A stretch of 20,586 nucleotides of DNA from an uncultured Anaerolineaceae bacterium (GCA_937967805.1 CALBTC010000263.1:1-20586), one strand, 5' to 3'. Counted from the stretch's first letter, positions 1-7,898 are shown. Made by a program: numbers and translations. Notes: a model not told the origin generated them from the sequence alone.

Positions 1-1
1 T

Positions 2-3000
2 GATTGGCTGGATGCTCTGTCTGATGATGAGCCCTCCCTGCAAATTGACGCTACCAATTTGATGGATGAAAACCTAATAATTTGGGCCGAAGAAGATGAA
101 AGTGAACCACATGTGGTTCAAGAGCCTAAAACCCCGTTCTGGCTTTCTGAAATGACCGATGAGGAGTTGGAAGCTGTTCAATTAAATCCTGAGGAGGCAT
201 TGGATTGGCTGGGTGAAGAGGAAGATGATGCTGAAGCCCTGGAGATGGCTGACCCAGAGTTGGATATGGCTGAAACCGCTACTCAGCCAGAAGCACCAAT
301 CGACCAGGAGGCAGAATCAATAACACAGGAAACAGAAGGTTTGGGTGGGACCGATGATTGGCTGGCTGAACTTACCGAAGGTGAAATTGATGCAGAACTT
401 GCTGACGAAACAGAAGAAGACAGCGAAATAGAAGAGCCCACAGAAACGATTCAGCTAGACGCCACAATGGATGAATTGTCCGCTTTGAGTGACGCAGATG
501 ATTGGATGGCGTCTGCTGCTGCCGACCTGGAAACCTTTGTGGAACCAAAAGAGGAAGAAGAATTTCCCAATCTGGCGCTCCCTGAGTTAGAGGGCAGCGA
601 AATAACTGATATTCCAGAATGGCTCGACAGTGATAACAGTGACCTTTCTGAGGAATCGGAGGCCGCCGTGAGTAGTGAAAACGATCCCCAAGTAACGCCA
701 CAACCGGAAGAACCCCAAGACGAGCCAGGCAAGGACCAGGACAAAGAGGATTCCTTTGATTGGCTGGATGATTTAACACCTGAATCAGCCGATATACCAT
801 CAGAACCACCGATTGATACCGAGGGGATGCCCAGCTGGATGGCAGATGACGATGAGGACGACTCGGTCGAAGTAGTGGATGAATGGGACTCCCAATCTGC
901 CGATATCCCTGGATGGTTGCAGGAACCGGTGGATTTGTCTGACCTGGATGAAAGCGACGACTTTCTTGAGGAACCTGAAGCAGAAGACGACGATGCTCCA
1001 GGATTGACGGGGCTGCTGGCGGAAATGGAAACCACAGATGAAGCATTACCGCTGGACAGTCTGGATGATATGGATTCCTTGTTTTCCGATTGGGTAGACG
1101 AGGATGATGACAGCAGTCTGGCCGATTTGGTTGAAGAACTTCAGGGCGAAACGGATGCGCCTGCCGCTGACTTCTTTACAGAAGAGGAAAGCTGGGAGGA
1201 GACGGCCGTACCCGACCAACCAGAGCAGACAGACGAAGACGAACAAGAAGAACCTGAAGAAGTCGGCCTGACCGGATTGCTGGCCAACTTGAACATGCCA
1301 GATGCCGAGTCCGAGCATATTGAAGCGGATGAAACAGATGATGACTTCTTGGCCGATTTTCTAACAGATGCTGACGAGGTCGACTTAGACGATTTCTTAT
1401 CTGAAGAAGACGATACATTGGAAACGGCCGCAGAGCAAGACGATGCCCTCGGCTTAGATGAATTAGACCTGGAAAATGTCAGCCTGACGCAGCTGCTTTC
1501 TGAGGCCGATGTGCCGCAAGAGCCGGCCGAGATGGCTACTTTGTCTGACGTTGACGAAGACGATTGGTTATCTGATTTGACAGAGTTGTCCGACGCCGAA
1601 GGGGAACCCGAACCGGAAGCGGCAGAAGAAGAGGCAGGACTGACCAGCATGTTGGCCAATTTGTGGCCAGATGAAGAGGAAGACCCTGGTGATGCCCTTC
1701 ACGGTTTGGCGGATGAAGCAGCGGATGAGATGAGCCTCACCGAACTGCTGGCCGGCATTGATTATGCCGAAGACGCTGTTGATTCTGAAGTTGACCTGGC
1801 CGATTTTGACATGGTACCTGAAGAGCCACCGCTTACGGAGATTCTCCCCGAATCAGAAGCAGAAGAGGAAGAAGATCTGCCGGTTTCAGCGGAAGACACA
1901 ACCTGGTTGATGCAGTTGGAAGAAGATACCGGCAGCCTGGCCGAACAGACAGACGAATTTGACATGGCTGAGGAAACAGGCCTCGATTGGTTGACGACGC
2001 CAGATGAACCGGAAGCTGAGGTTGAGGAAGAGATTCCAGTTGCCCAGGAAACTGAGGAAGAGGATACAGATACAGAACAAGATGGCGCTGAAGAAGATTG
2101 GGACGATGCCATGTCCTGGTTGGAAGAGCTGGCTGCTCAACAGGATGAGCCTGTTGGCGAGCTGCCCAGCGTGGCCGAAACCATGTTGGATGAGGAACTG
2201 GAGCCGCCGGCCGAAATGGAATTTGATCTGGAAGAGGATAGTGATCTGGATTGGTTGGCGGAATTGACCGAAGGTGAAACATCTGTTGACCTGGATGTGG
2301 CGGACGAGGCTATCCAGCCAGAGTTGTCTGAGGCTGAGATGGCAGAAGAGGAAGAAGAACAATTTGATCTGGACGATCTGGCAAGCGATGAAGAGCTTTC
2401 CTGGCTGGATGAACTGTCCACCGGCAGGTTAGAAAGTTCACTGAGTGAGGAACCGGAAACCGTCGCTGAACCGGTTGAAGAGCTAGAACCGTCTGATTTT
2501 GAAGATGATAGCTGGCTGGATGAGCTGGCCGATGAGGCAGATGAAGAAGCATTGCCGGATTTCGACGATTTGCCGGAAACATTGGACGAAGCAGAGGAGC
2601 TGGCCGATTTAAGCCTGGCCGTTTCTGAAACGGACCTGGATTGGCTGGATACGGCCGTCGAAGAACCAGAAGAAATTGCCGAAGAGATTGATACGGCCGT
2701 TCCCGATGAAGAAGCGCCCAAGCCGTTATCAGACGAAGATTACAAGATTATAGGCGTCACCGATGCGCTCAAAGAAAGCGGCGGCATCGAAGAAGCCGAA
2801 GCCGATCTGGAAGAAGCGCTGGCCTGGCTGGATGAACTAGACGCAGAAGATGAGGCTGAACCGACCGATGAGGCCCCGCCAACCCTAATCACGCCCACCT
2901 CCCACGACGAAGCACCGGACGAGGAGCCCGAACCGGAAACAGTGGTGGTAACGCCAGAACCGGACGAGCTGGCATTGGCTCTGGATCGGTTGGAGCAGCA

Positions 3001-4915
3001 GGTAAAAGATGAGGGTGTGACCGTGCCGGAAACGGCCGTGGCCCCCCTGGCATTATCCACCGCTGAACTCAAAGATGCGCTCGACTGGATTGAGCAGATG
3101 GAAGCGGTCAAGACTGTAGAAACTGAAGCAGTCGAAGATGAACCAACCGCGGAGGAACCTGTGGCAGAAACGACCGTGCCCGCAGAACCTGCAGCCGTTG
3201 TCGAAGAACCCGACAGCGAAGACGAAATGGACCTGGCCGCCATGTCTGAAGACCCCGAAGCGTGGTTGGAGCAGTTGCTCAGCGGCGATGTGGACATGGA
3301 GGTGGAAATGGAGCCGCCGCCGATCAAGCCCAGCGAAGATGCCGTTTACGTAACCGATGACGCCGCAGCAGCCGAAGATGAAGATGTGGCGGAAGCGTCA
3401 GACAGTCTCGAAGAAGACGAAGTGGAAGCAGATTCGCTACTCGATGACCTGACGCTGGATGAAATGCCTGAAGACCCGGATGCGGCCGTTGCCTGGCTGG
3501 ATCAACTCGTCAGTGGTGACGATGAATTTGAAGTCGAGATGGATCCGGCTCCGATCAAACCCAGTGAAGATGCCGTTTATGTAACGGACGATGCGCTGGA
3601 AGTTGAAACAGACCAGCAAGAGTCCCTTGAGCCCGACGAGGTGGAAGAATTGGCCGAATTTAGCCTGGAAGATGATCCTGAAGCCTGGCTAGAAAAATTG
3701 TTGGGTGACGAAATGTCGCTGGATGTTGATATGGAGCCGCCGCCCATCAAACCCAGCGAGGATGCCGTTTACGTCACTGATGATGCCGGTGGGCTGGTAA
3801 CTGAGCCGGAACTGGAAATTGAGCCGGAAGAAGCGCCTGAGGAATGGGATACGGCCGCTTCAGAAGCCGTGGTTGATGAAGCGAATGAAGCCGAAGCCGC
3901 CGAGTTCGATCTTGAAGATGATCCCGAAGCGTGGCTGGAACAAATGCTGGGCGATGAGATGTCGCTGGATGTCGATATGGAACCTCCGCCCATAAAGCCC
4001 AGTGAAGATGCCATGTACGTCACCGATGATGCTCGCCTGGCTGAACCGCCCGAGGAAGGCGCTGCCGTTAAGAGCGAGATGCCAGAGGCAGATATAGAGA
4101 GCGAAGCCGATATCATTGCCGATGTGCCTGACGATCCGGATGAGGCCATGGCCTGGCTGGAACAACTGGCTGCCCGTCAGGGAGCCGACCTTGAAGAGCT
4201 GCCCAGCGTTCGTGACGTTGACGCAGAGCCGGAAATGCCGGACTGGATGGCGCAAGATTTGGCAGAGCTGACCGCCGAACCGGACCAGGAGCCGGCAGAA
4301 CCGGTTGAAGAAGATGAAGACGATGAAGAAGATGAAGAAGAGGAAACGGCCGTTGGCCTCGACACATCGGAGATCAGGGCAGAAGTTGAGGATATTGATG
4401 AGGAACTGCCGGACTGGCTCGATGAAGAACCAAGAGGGCGCATGTTGGGGCAAACCGATTGGCTGCGGGCCTTGCCTGAAGTTGATGTAGACACCTGGCT
4501 TTCGGCCGAAGAAGAAGCCACCATAACAGGCTCCACTGATGAAATCATTTTGCCCGATACCGGTCCGCTTACTTCGCGGCTGGAAACGGCACCCGCGGAA
4601 GAAGAAATTGACGAGGATGCGCTGTTTGAGCCGGTCATGGAGCCTTCCAGCGGTGCGTACAATGTGGATGAAGCCAAGCTGAACATGGCTCAGCAATCAT
4701 TGGCAGACGGCCGTATCAACGAAGCCATCAACCAGTTCAAAGAGCTGGTTGCCGCCGGCTCCGGCATGATGTCCATCATTGCCGAGTTGGAGCAGGCTGC
4801 TGAGGCCCATCCACAAACGCCGGCCCTGTCTCAAATTTTGGGCGATGCCTACATGCGTAACGGCCAGTTGCAAAAGGCATTAGCTTCTTACCGCACCGCC
4901 CTGGATCAAATGTAG
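2..4915 (+). CDS. Giant acidic Trp-Leu-motif protein with C-terminal TPR-like tail (5' end outside window)
   Basis: The frame is open from base 2 (reading DWLDALSDDE...), so the real start lies upstream and the visible part is at least 1637 residues. The composition is extreme: Asp and Glu dominate and Lys/Arg are scarce until the end. About two dozen short motifs carry a Trp-Leu or Trp-Ile pair (DWL, AWLEQL, SWLDEL, PEWL, GWL), spaced by acidic linkers. A second motif, [GS]LTxLLA, recurs around 1007-1770. DWLAELTEGE occurs twice (about 355 and 2248). A 39-42 codon unit containing PPPIKPSEDAVYVTDD occurs four times (3248-4033). The last ~90 residues change character: YNVDEAKLNMAQQSLADGR, then GDAMRNGQLQKAL-type helices resembling a TPR pair. 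No membrane segment is visible. TPR tails usually mediate protein contacts; the acidic WL part may be a flexible scaffold. Function unknown. An intrinsic terminator follows. Confidence 0.85.
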   Translation, partial: DWLDALSDDEPSLQIDATNLMDENLIIWAEEDESEPHVVQEPKTPFWLSEMTDEELEAVQLNPEEALDWLGEEEDDAEALEMADPELDMAETATQPEAPIDQEAESITQETEGLGGTDDWLAELTEGEIDAELADETEEDSEIEEPTETIQLDATMDELSALSDADDWMASAAADLETFVEPKEEEEFPNLALPELEGSEITDIPEWLDSDNSDLSEESEAAVSSENDPQVTPQPEEPQDEPGKDQDKEDSFDWLDDLTPESADIPSEPPIDTEGMPSWMADDDEDDSVEVVDEWDSQSADIPGWLQEPVDLSDLDESDDFLEEPEAEDDDAPGLTGLLAEMETTDEALPLDSLDDMDSLFSDWVDEDDDSSLADLVEELQGETDAPAADFFTEEESWEETAVPDQPEQTDEDEQEEPEEVGLTGLLANLNMPDAESEHIEADETDDDFLADFLTDADEVDLDDFLSEEDDTLETAAEQDDALGLDELDLENVSLTQLLSEADVPQEPAEMATLSDVDEDDWLSDLTELSDAEGEPEPEAAEEEAGLTSMLANLWPDEEEDPGDALHGLADEAADEMSLTELLAGIDYAEDAVDSEVDLADFDMVPEEPPLTEILPESEAEEEEDLPVSAEDTTWLMQLEEDTGSLAEQTDEFDMAEETGLDWLTTPDEPEAEVEEEIPVAQETEEEDTDTEQDGAEEDWDDAMSWLEELAAQQDEPVGELPSVAETMLDEELEPPAEMEFDLEEDSDLDWLAELTEGETSVDLDVADEAIQPELSEAEMAEEEEEQFDLDDLASDEELSWLDELSTGRLESSLSEEPETVAEPVEELEPSDFEDDSWLDELADEADEEALPDFDDLPETLDEAEELADLSLAVSETDLDWLDTAVEEPEEIAEEIDTAVPDEEAPKPLSDEDYKIIGVTDALKESGGIEEAEADLEEALAWLDELDAEDEAEPTDEAPPTLITPTSHDEAPDEEPEPETVVVTPEPDELALALDRLEQQVKDEGVTVPETAVAPLALSTAELKDALDWIEQMEAVKTVETEAVEDEPTAEEPVAETTVPAEPAAVVEEPDSEDEMDLAAMSEDPEAWLEQLLSGDVDMEVEMEPPPIKPSEDAVYVTDDAAAAEDEDVAEASDSLEEDEVEADSLLDDLTLDEMPEDPDAAVAWLDQLVSGDDEFEVEMDPAPIKPSEDAVYVTDDALEVETDQQESLEPDEVEELAEFSLEDDPEAWLEKLLGDEMSLDVDMEPPPIKPSEDAVYVTDDAGGLVTEPELEIEPEEAPEEWDTAASEAVVDEANEAEAAEFDLEDDPEAWLEQMLGDEMSLDVDMEPPPIKPSEDAMYVTDDARLAEPPEEGAAVKSEMPEADIESEADIIADVPDDPDEAMAWLEQLAARQGADLEELPSVRDVDAEPEMPDWMAQDLAELTAEPDQEPAEPVEEDEDDEEDEEEETAVGLDTSEIRAEVEDIDEELPDWLDEEPRGRMLGQTDWLRALPEVDVDTWLSAEEEATITGSTDEIILPDTGPLTSRLETAPAEEEIDEDALFEPVMEPSSGAYNVDEAKLNMAQQSLADGRINEAINQFKELVAAGSGMMSIIAELEQAAEAHPQTPALSQILGDAYMRNGQLQKALASYRTALDQM
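3248..4033 (+). repeat. Four-copy coding repeat (PPPIKPSEDAVYVTDD unit)
   Basis: Copies lie at 3248-3364, 3470-3595, 3671-3787 and 3917-4033. Copies 1, 3 and 4 are exactly 39 codons and copy 2 is 42. Each begins E/D-D-P-E-A-W-L-E and ends with a Y-V-T-D-D-A motif; the proline-rich core carries the only Lys of the unit. They are separated by 35-45 codon acidic linkers of unrelated sequence. Copies 3 and 4 differ at 3 of 39 amino acids but at 16 further codons synonymously. Confidence 0.9.
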
Positions 4916-4980
4916 TTGCTGTTTGCGGAATCGACCCATTTGGGTGACAATTGAATCAGTTAGTCAGTTACAAATTTGAA

Positions 4981-5014
4981 AAGGCAGCGAAGCTCGCGCA
5001 AGCTGCCTTTTTTT
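4981..5014 (+). terminator. Intrinsic terminator after the acidic protein gene
   Basis: AAGGCAGC (4981-4988) pairs with GCTGCCTT (5002-5009) and is followed by an uninterrupted T run to 5014. It separates the acidic protein gene from ndk. Confidence 0.85.
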
Positions 5015-5047
5015 GCGTCAAAAAATTCTTAAAATGGAGCAATAAAC

Positions 5048-5497
5048 ATGGAACGTACATTAATTTTGGTTAAACCAGACGGCGTGCAGCGCGGTTTGAT
5101 GGGTGAGATTGTGCGCCGGTTTGAGCGGCGTGGCCTGAAGCTAATCGGCATGAAGTTCATCCAGATGAGCCAGGAACTGGCCCATCAACATTATGCGGTG
5201 CACAAGGAACGGCCGTTCTTCAATGATCTGGTCACCTACATCACCTCCGGACCGGTGCTGGCAATGGTGTGGGAAGGCAAAGACGCCATTAATGCCGCCC
5301 GCGCCACCATTGGCAGCACCAAGCCGGTTGACGCAGCTCCCGGCAGCATCCGCGGGGACTTTGGCATGGAAATCGGCCGTAATTTGGTACACGGCTCCGA
5401 CAGCCCGGAGAACGGCATTAAAGAAGCCAATCTCTTCTTCAAGCCCGAAGAACTTGTTTCCTGGGACCGCGCCACCGAAAGCTGGATTCGCGAATAA
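5048..5497 (+). CDS. ndk: Nucleoside diphosphate kinase
   Basis: This cytosolic enzyme transfers the gamma-phosphate from ATP to other NDPs and dNDPs through a phospho-histidine, balancing nucleotide pools. The 149 residues are the usual length for a bacterial NDK. The N-terminus [11 protein letters not shown] is diagnostic, with Lys at residue 9. The active site [10 protein letters not shown] places the catalytic His at residue 115. The C-terminus ends in the typical SWIRE. The ATG start is supported by GGAG at 5036-5039. It lies between two strong terminators and no good promoter was found in the 34 bases before it, so it may depend on read-through or on a promoter in 4916-4980. Confidence 0.98.
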   Translation: MERTLILVKPDGVQRGLMGEIVRRFERRGLKLIGMKFIQMSQELAHQHYAVHKERPFFNDLVTYITSGPVLAMVWEGKDAINAARATIGSTKPVDAAPGSIRGDFGMEIGRNLVHGSDSPENGIKEANLFFKPEELVSWDRATESWIRE

Positions 5498-5498
5498 G

Positions 5499-5538
5499 AA
5501 AAAAGCCTGATTTCATAGCTATGAAATCAGGCTTTTTT
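5499..5538. terminator. Bidirectional terminator between ndk and rsfS
   Basis: This is a perfect 40-bp palindrome: six A, GCCTGATTTCAT, the centre AGCT, the mirror arm, then six T. A GC-containing stem with a U run on both strands serves ndk (plus) and rsfS (minus), which converge here. It starts directly after the ndk stop codon. Confidence 0.92.
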
Positions 5539-5556
5539 AATTTTGTAAACGGCCGT

Positions 5557-5904
5557 CTACTGCATTCGCATCACGACGTGGGCATCGTCCCACAATCCTT
5601 CCAAATCGTAATAATGGCGCATATCGGGAGAAAATAGATGGACCAATAAATCGCCAAAATCAACCAGCACCCAGCCGGTTTCTGGCGATCCTTCTATGCT
5701 TTTAGCCAGGGCACTTCCTTTTTGTTTGGCATCCTGGGCGATACTGTTAGCCATCGCCCGCAGCTGTCGGTCATTTTCACCGTTGCAAATGAGGAAATAA
5801 TCAGCAAAAACCGCCTGCTCCCGTAAATCTAGCAGCGCAATGTCGCTGCCCTTCTTATCAATAATTGTATCCACCAACAAATGAGCTAATTCTAAACTTT
5901 CCAG
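5557..5904 (-). CDS. rsfS: Ribosomal silencing factor RsfS (YbeB/Iojap family)
   Basis: RsfS binds ribosomal protein L14 (uL14) on the large subunit and blocks subunit joining when nutrients are scarce. The core matches the family: DKKGSDIALLDLREQAVFADYFLICNG, then a central helix with RAMANSI, then GWVLVDFGDLLVHLF and HYYDLEGLWDDA near the end. Two starts are possible. TTG at 5880 has no ribosome binding site and cuts helix 1. CTG at 5904 adds LESLELAH, which fits the normal family N-terminus, and sits six bases after a perfect GGAGGT (5911-5916). I prefer CTG, giving 115 residues. No ATG, GTG or TTG lies in frame between the promoter and CTG. It is transcribed alone from a promoter at 5933-5962. 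The family call is firm; the start is inference. Confidence 0.93.
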   Translation of the reverse strand: MESLELAHLLVDTIIDKKGSDIALLDLREQAVFADYFLICNGENDRQLRAMANSIAQDAKQKGSALAKSIEGSPETGWVLVDFGDLLVHLFSPDMRHYYDLEGLWDDAHVVMRMQ

Positions 5905-5932
5905 ATCTTCACCTCCATTGTAAACTGGTTCG

Positions 5933-5962
5933 ATTGTAGCATGGAGGCCAAACAGCTGACAA
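5933..5962 (-). promoter_or_regulatory. Sigma70-like promoter of rsfS
   Basis: On the minus strand, TTGTCA (5957-5962) and TACAAT (5933-5938) are separated by 18 bases. The expected transcription start near 5926 leaves a leader of about 20 bases containing GGAGGTGA. This placement rules out start codons further upstream. Confidence 0.7.
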
Positions 5963-5975
5963 GAGGTGCCCTTTT

Positions 5976-5988
5976 AGTGCCTGGCACT
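5976..5988. repeat. Short palindrome AGTGCC-T-GGCACT
   Basis: A 6-bp perfect inverted repeat around a single T lies between the divergent rsfS and tag-like promoters. It may be part of a dispersed repeat or a regulator site; nothing in the window decides. Confidence 0.4.
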
Positions 5989-6004
5989 TTAAGTAGTTGA
6001 GATT

Positions 6005-6033
6005 TTGCACCATGCGGCGTCGAGCTTTACAAT
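6005..6033 (+). promoter_or_regulatory. Sigma70-like promoter of the tag-like/xseA cluster
   Basis: TTGCAC (6005-6010) and TACAAT (6028-6033) are separated by 17 bases, about 60 bases before the ATG at 6094. It is divergent from the rsfS promoter, with about 40 bases between their -35 boxes. Confidence 0.65.
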
Positions 6034-6056
6034 TAGAGCGAATGTTCTATTTCGTA

Positions 6057-6078
6057 GGTCAGGTTGGCCAACCTGACC
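6057..6078. repeat. Perfect 22-bp palindrome upstream of the tag-like gene
   Basis: GGTCAGGTTGG is followed directly by its exact reverse complement. It lies in the predicted 5' leader, ending 5 bases before the ribosome binding site (GGAGAAG, 6084-6090). As RNA it would form a stem close to the start; as DNA it could bind a dimeric regulator or be a dispersed repeat. Confidence 0.75.
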
Positions 6079-6093
6079 ACCCTGGAGAAGCTC

Positions 6094-6561
6094 ATGTCTG
6101 AACCAACTTATGAAGTTCCCCCGCGCGCCGTGCCGGAAAATGATGCCGGCTATTTTGAAAAAATCACCCAGGCGGTTTTCCAGGCCGGCTTTAGCTGGCA
6201 GGTCATTCGCAACAAATGGCCCGGTTTTCAATCTGCCTTTGCCCAGTTTGACGTGGATCAGGTGGCTGCCTTCACGCCGGTTGATGTGGAGCGGCTGGTG
6301 GAGGATAAACGGATTGTGCGCAACGGCCGTAAAATTGAAGCCACCATTCACAACGCCCGCATCTGCCAGGACCTCATCGCCGAACACGGCTCCTTCCATA
6401 ACTACCTGCGCACCATGGACGGGCAGCCGTACGAAAAGCGATCCAAGCAGTTGTGCAAAAAGTTCAAATTCATGGGGCCAATGGGGGCTTACTTTTTCTT
6501 TTGGTCCGTGGGCGAAGATGTGCCCGAATACCATGAGTGGCGCGCCCAACAAGAAAAGTAG
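6094..6561 (+). CDS. Tag-like DNA-3-methyladenine glycosylase I family protein (short, divergent)
   Basis: The family excises 3-methyladenine to start base-excision repair. The 155 residues align with the core of E. coli Tag: FEKITQAVFQAGFSWQVIRNKW, FAQFDVDQVAAF, VERLVEDKRIVRNGRKIEA and the C-terminal KKFKFMGPMGAYFFFWSVG. GFSW keeps the conserved Trp. Three features differ from E. coli Tag (187 residues): the N-terminal Cys4/His17 zinc ligands and Tyr16 are missing, the His/Cys pair at the C-terminus is absent, and the base-recognition Glu38 aligns with Ala in TQAVFQAG. The fold is clear but the substrate may differ. ATG 6094 is chosen for GGAGAAG at 6084-6090; an in-frame TTG at 6064 lies inside the palindrome. 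xseA starts 6 bases after the stop, so they form an operon. Confidence 0.85.
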   Translation: MSEPTYEVPPRAVPENDAGYFEKITQAVFQAGFSWQVIRNKWPGFQSAFAQFDVDQVAAFTPVDVERLVEDKRIVRNGRKIEATIHNARICQDLIAEHGSFHNYLRTMDGQPYEKRSKQLCKKFKFMGPMGAYFFFWSVGEDVPEYHEWRAQQEK

Positions 6562-6567
6562 CAAGCA

Positions 6568-7827
6568 ATGGCCTTTTTACGCAGCACCAATTTTACCGCT
6601 GATTCCTGGACCGTTTCCGAGCTAACCCAGTACATTCGGGAACTGTTTGAGATCGATTACCGCCTGCAAGACCTGGAAGTGAGCGGCGAGATTTCTAACT
6701 TTTCTCGCGCTCGTTCCGGCCACCTTTACTTCACGCTCAAGGATGACAAGGCGCAGCTCAAATGCGTGATGTGGCGCTCGGCGGCGGAGCGGCTGCGCTT
6801 TCAGCCGCAGGATGGGGACGCGGTGGTGGTGAACGGCCGTATCTCCGTTTATGAAGCCAGCGGCGTGTACCAACTGTACGCCGAGCAAATGTCACCCCTG
6901 GGGCAGGGGGATTTGGCCGCCGCCTTCGAGGCGCTCAAAGCCAAACTGGCCGATGAAGGGCTCTTTGACGCTGAATTCAAGAAGCCCATTCCCCCCTTCC
7001 CGCGCAAAATTGGCATCGTTACCTCGGCCGATGCCGCCGCCCTGCGCGACATCATCAACGTGCTGCGCCGCCGCTACCCGCTGGTCTCTGTGCTCATCGC
7101 GCCGACGCTGGTGCAGGGGGCCGAGGCGCCGCCGCAGATTGTACGGGCATTGCGCTGGCTGGACGGCCGTAACGACATAGACAGTATCATCGTGGCCCGC
7201 GGCGGCGGCTCGATGGAGGATTTGTGGGCCTTCAACGATGAGAACGTGGCCCGCGCCATTTTTGCCGCCCGGCACCCCATCATCAGCGGCGTGGGACATG
7301 AAGTCGATTTTACCATCGCCGATTTTGTGGCCGATTTACGCGCGCCGACGCCGTCGGCGGCGGCAGAGCTGGCGGTGCCGGACGTGAGTGAGTTACGGCC
7401 GTATTTCCTCACCGTGCAGCAGCAAATGAAAAATCTCGTGTTGGAACGAATCGGCCAATATCGCTGGCAGGTGCAGACGCTGCGACGGTCGCTCAACCAT
7501 TTGAGCCCGCGCGTCGGCATTGCCGGCAGCAGGCAGCGGCTGGACGGCTGGCAGTCGCGATTAGATCGGGCGGTGCAGCGGCGGCTGGATCGGGCGCAGC
7601 ATCGGCTGAACCTGCTGCAAACGCAGCTAACGGCCGTCAGCCCCAAAGCGACATTGGAGCGGGGTTATGCCATTGTGCGGGATGGTGACGGCCAGATCAT
7701 CCGCACCCCCGCCGCCGTCCAAACCGGCGACCCGCTCACCGTTCAGGTCCGCGACGGCCAATTCGGCGCAGTAGTTGCCGATGTGGAAGACAATAAAAAA
7801 GAGGAATGGAACGCTGATAAACGCTGA
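6568..7827 (+). CDS. xseA: Exodeoxyribonuclease VII large subunit
   Basis: This is the catalytic subunit of ExoVII, which degrades single-stranded DNA from both ends in mismatch and recombination repair; it acts with several XseB subunits. The 419 residues show the family order: an N-terminal OB fold (WTVSELTQYIRELFEID, LEVSGEISNF, GHLYFTLKDD, VVVNGRISVYE), then the nuclease domain with FPRKIGIVTSADAAALRDI and SIIVARGGGSMEDLWAFN. The hallmark GVGHEVDFTIADFVAD carries His244 and Asp247 and is followed by RAPTPSAAAELA. A long helical region comes next (about 275-375), then the short barrel segment GYAIVRDGDGQII. The last residues EEWNADKR and the stop are encoded by an inverted repeat element at 7808-7877, so the tail is probably not ancestral. 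Its usual partner xseB lies 1.6 kb downstream, behind two other genes. Confidence 0.97.
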   Translation: MAFLRSTNFTADSWTVSELTQYIRELFEIDYRLQDLEVSGEISNFSRARSGHLYFTLKDDKAQLKCVMWRSAAERLRFQPQDGDAVVVNGRISVYEASGVYQLYAEQMSPLGQGDLAAAFEALKAKLADEGLFDAEFKKPIPPFPRKIGIVTSADAAALRDIINVLRRRYPLVSVLIAPTLVQGAEAPPQIVRALRWLDGRNDIDSIIVARGGGSMEDLWAFNDENVARAIFAARHPIISGVGHEVDFTIADFVADLRAPTPSAAAELAVPDVSELRPYFLTVQQQMKNLVLERIGQYRWQVQTLRRSLNHLSPRVGIAGSRQRLDGWQSRLDRAVQRRLDRAQHRLNLLQTQLTAVSPKATLERGYAIVRDGDGQIIRTPAAVQTGDPLTVQVRDGQFGAVVADVEDNKKEEWNADKR

Positions 7828-7886
7828 TGACGCTGATAAAAAACAAAATCAGCGTTTATCGGCGTTCATCAGCGTCCAATTTTTTT
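7808..7886. repeat. ACGCTGAT inverted-repeat element, terminator-like
   Basis: Three direct copies of ACGCTGAT (from 7811, 7821 and 7830) are followed by three near-perfect inverted copies ATCAGCGT, ATCGGCGT and ATCAGCGT (7848-7875), around an A-rich loop. Seven or more T follow (7880-7886), so the transcript could act as an intrinsic terminator after xseA. The element overlaps the xseA stop codon (7825-7827). A related element lies at 9691-9770. Confidence 0.85.
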
Positions 7887-7898
7887 AGGACGGGAAGA

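Noticed and set aside
3248..4033. Regularly spaced repeats considered as a CRISPR-like array
   Set aside because: The units are in-frame protein repeats with synonymous divergence and no constant DNA repeat.
372..4696. Long minus-strand and +1-frame ORFs across the acidic protein gene, many Ser-rich
   Set aside because: They are shadows of GAA/GAT/GAC-rich codons, have no family resemblance and no ribosome binding sites; the plus frame is continuous and motif-structured.
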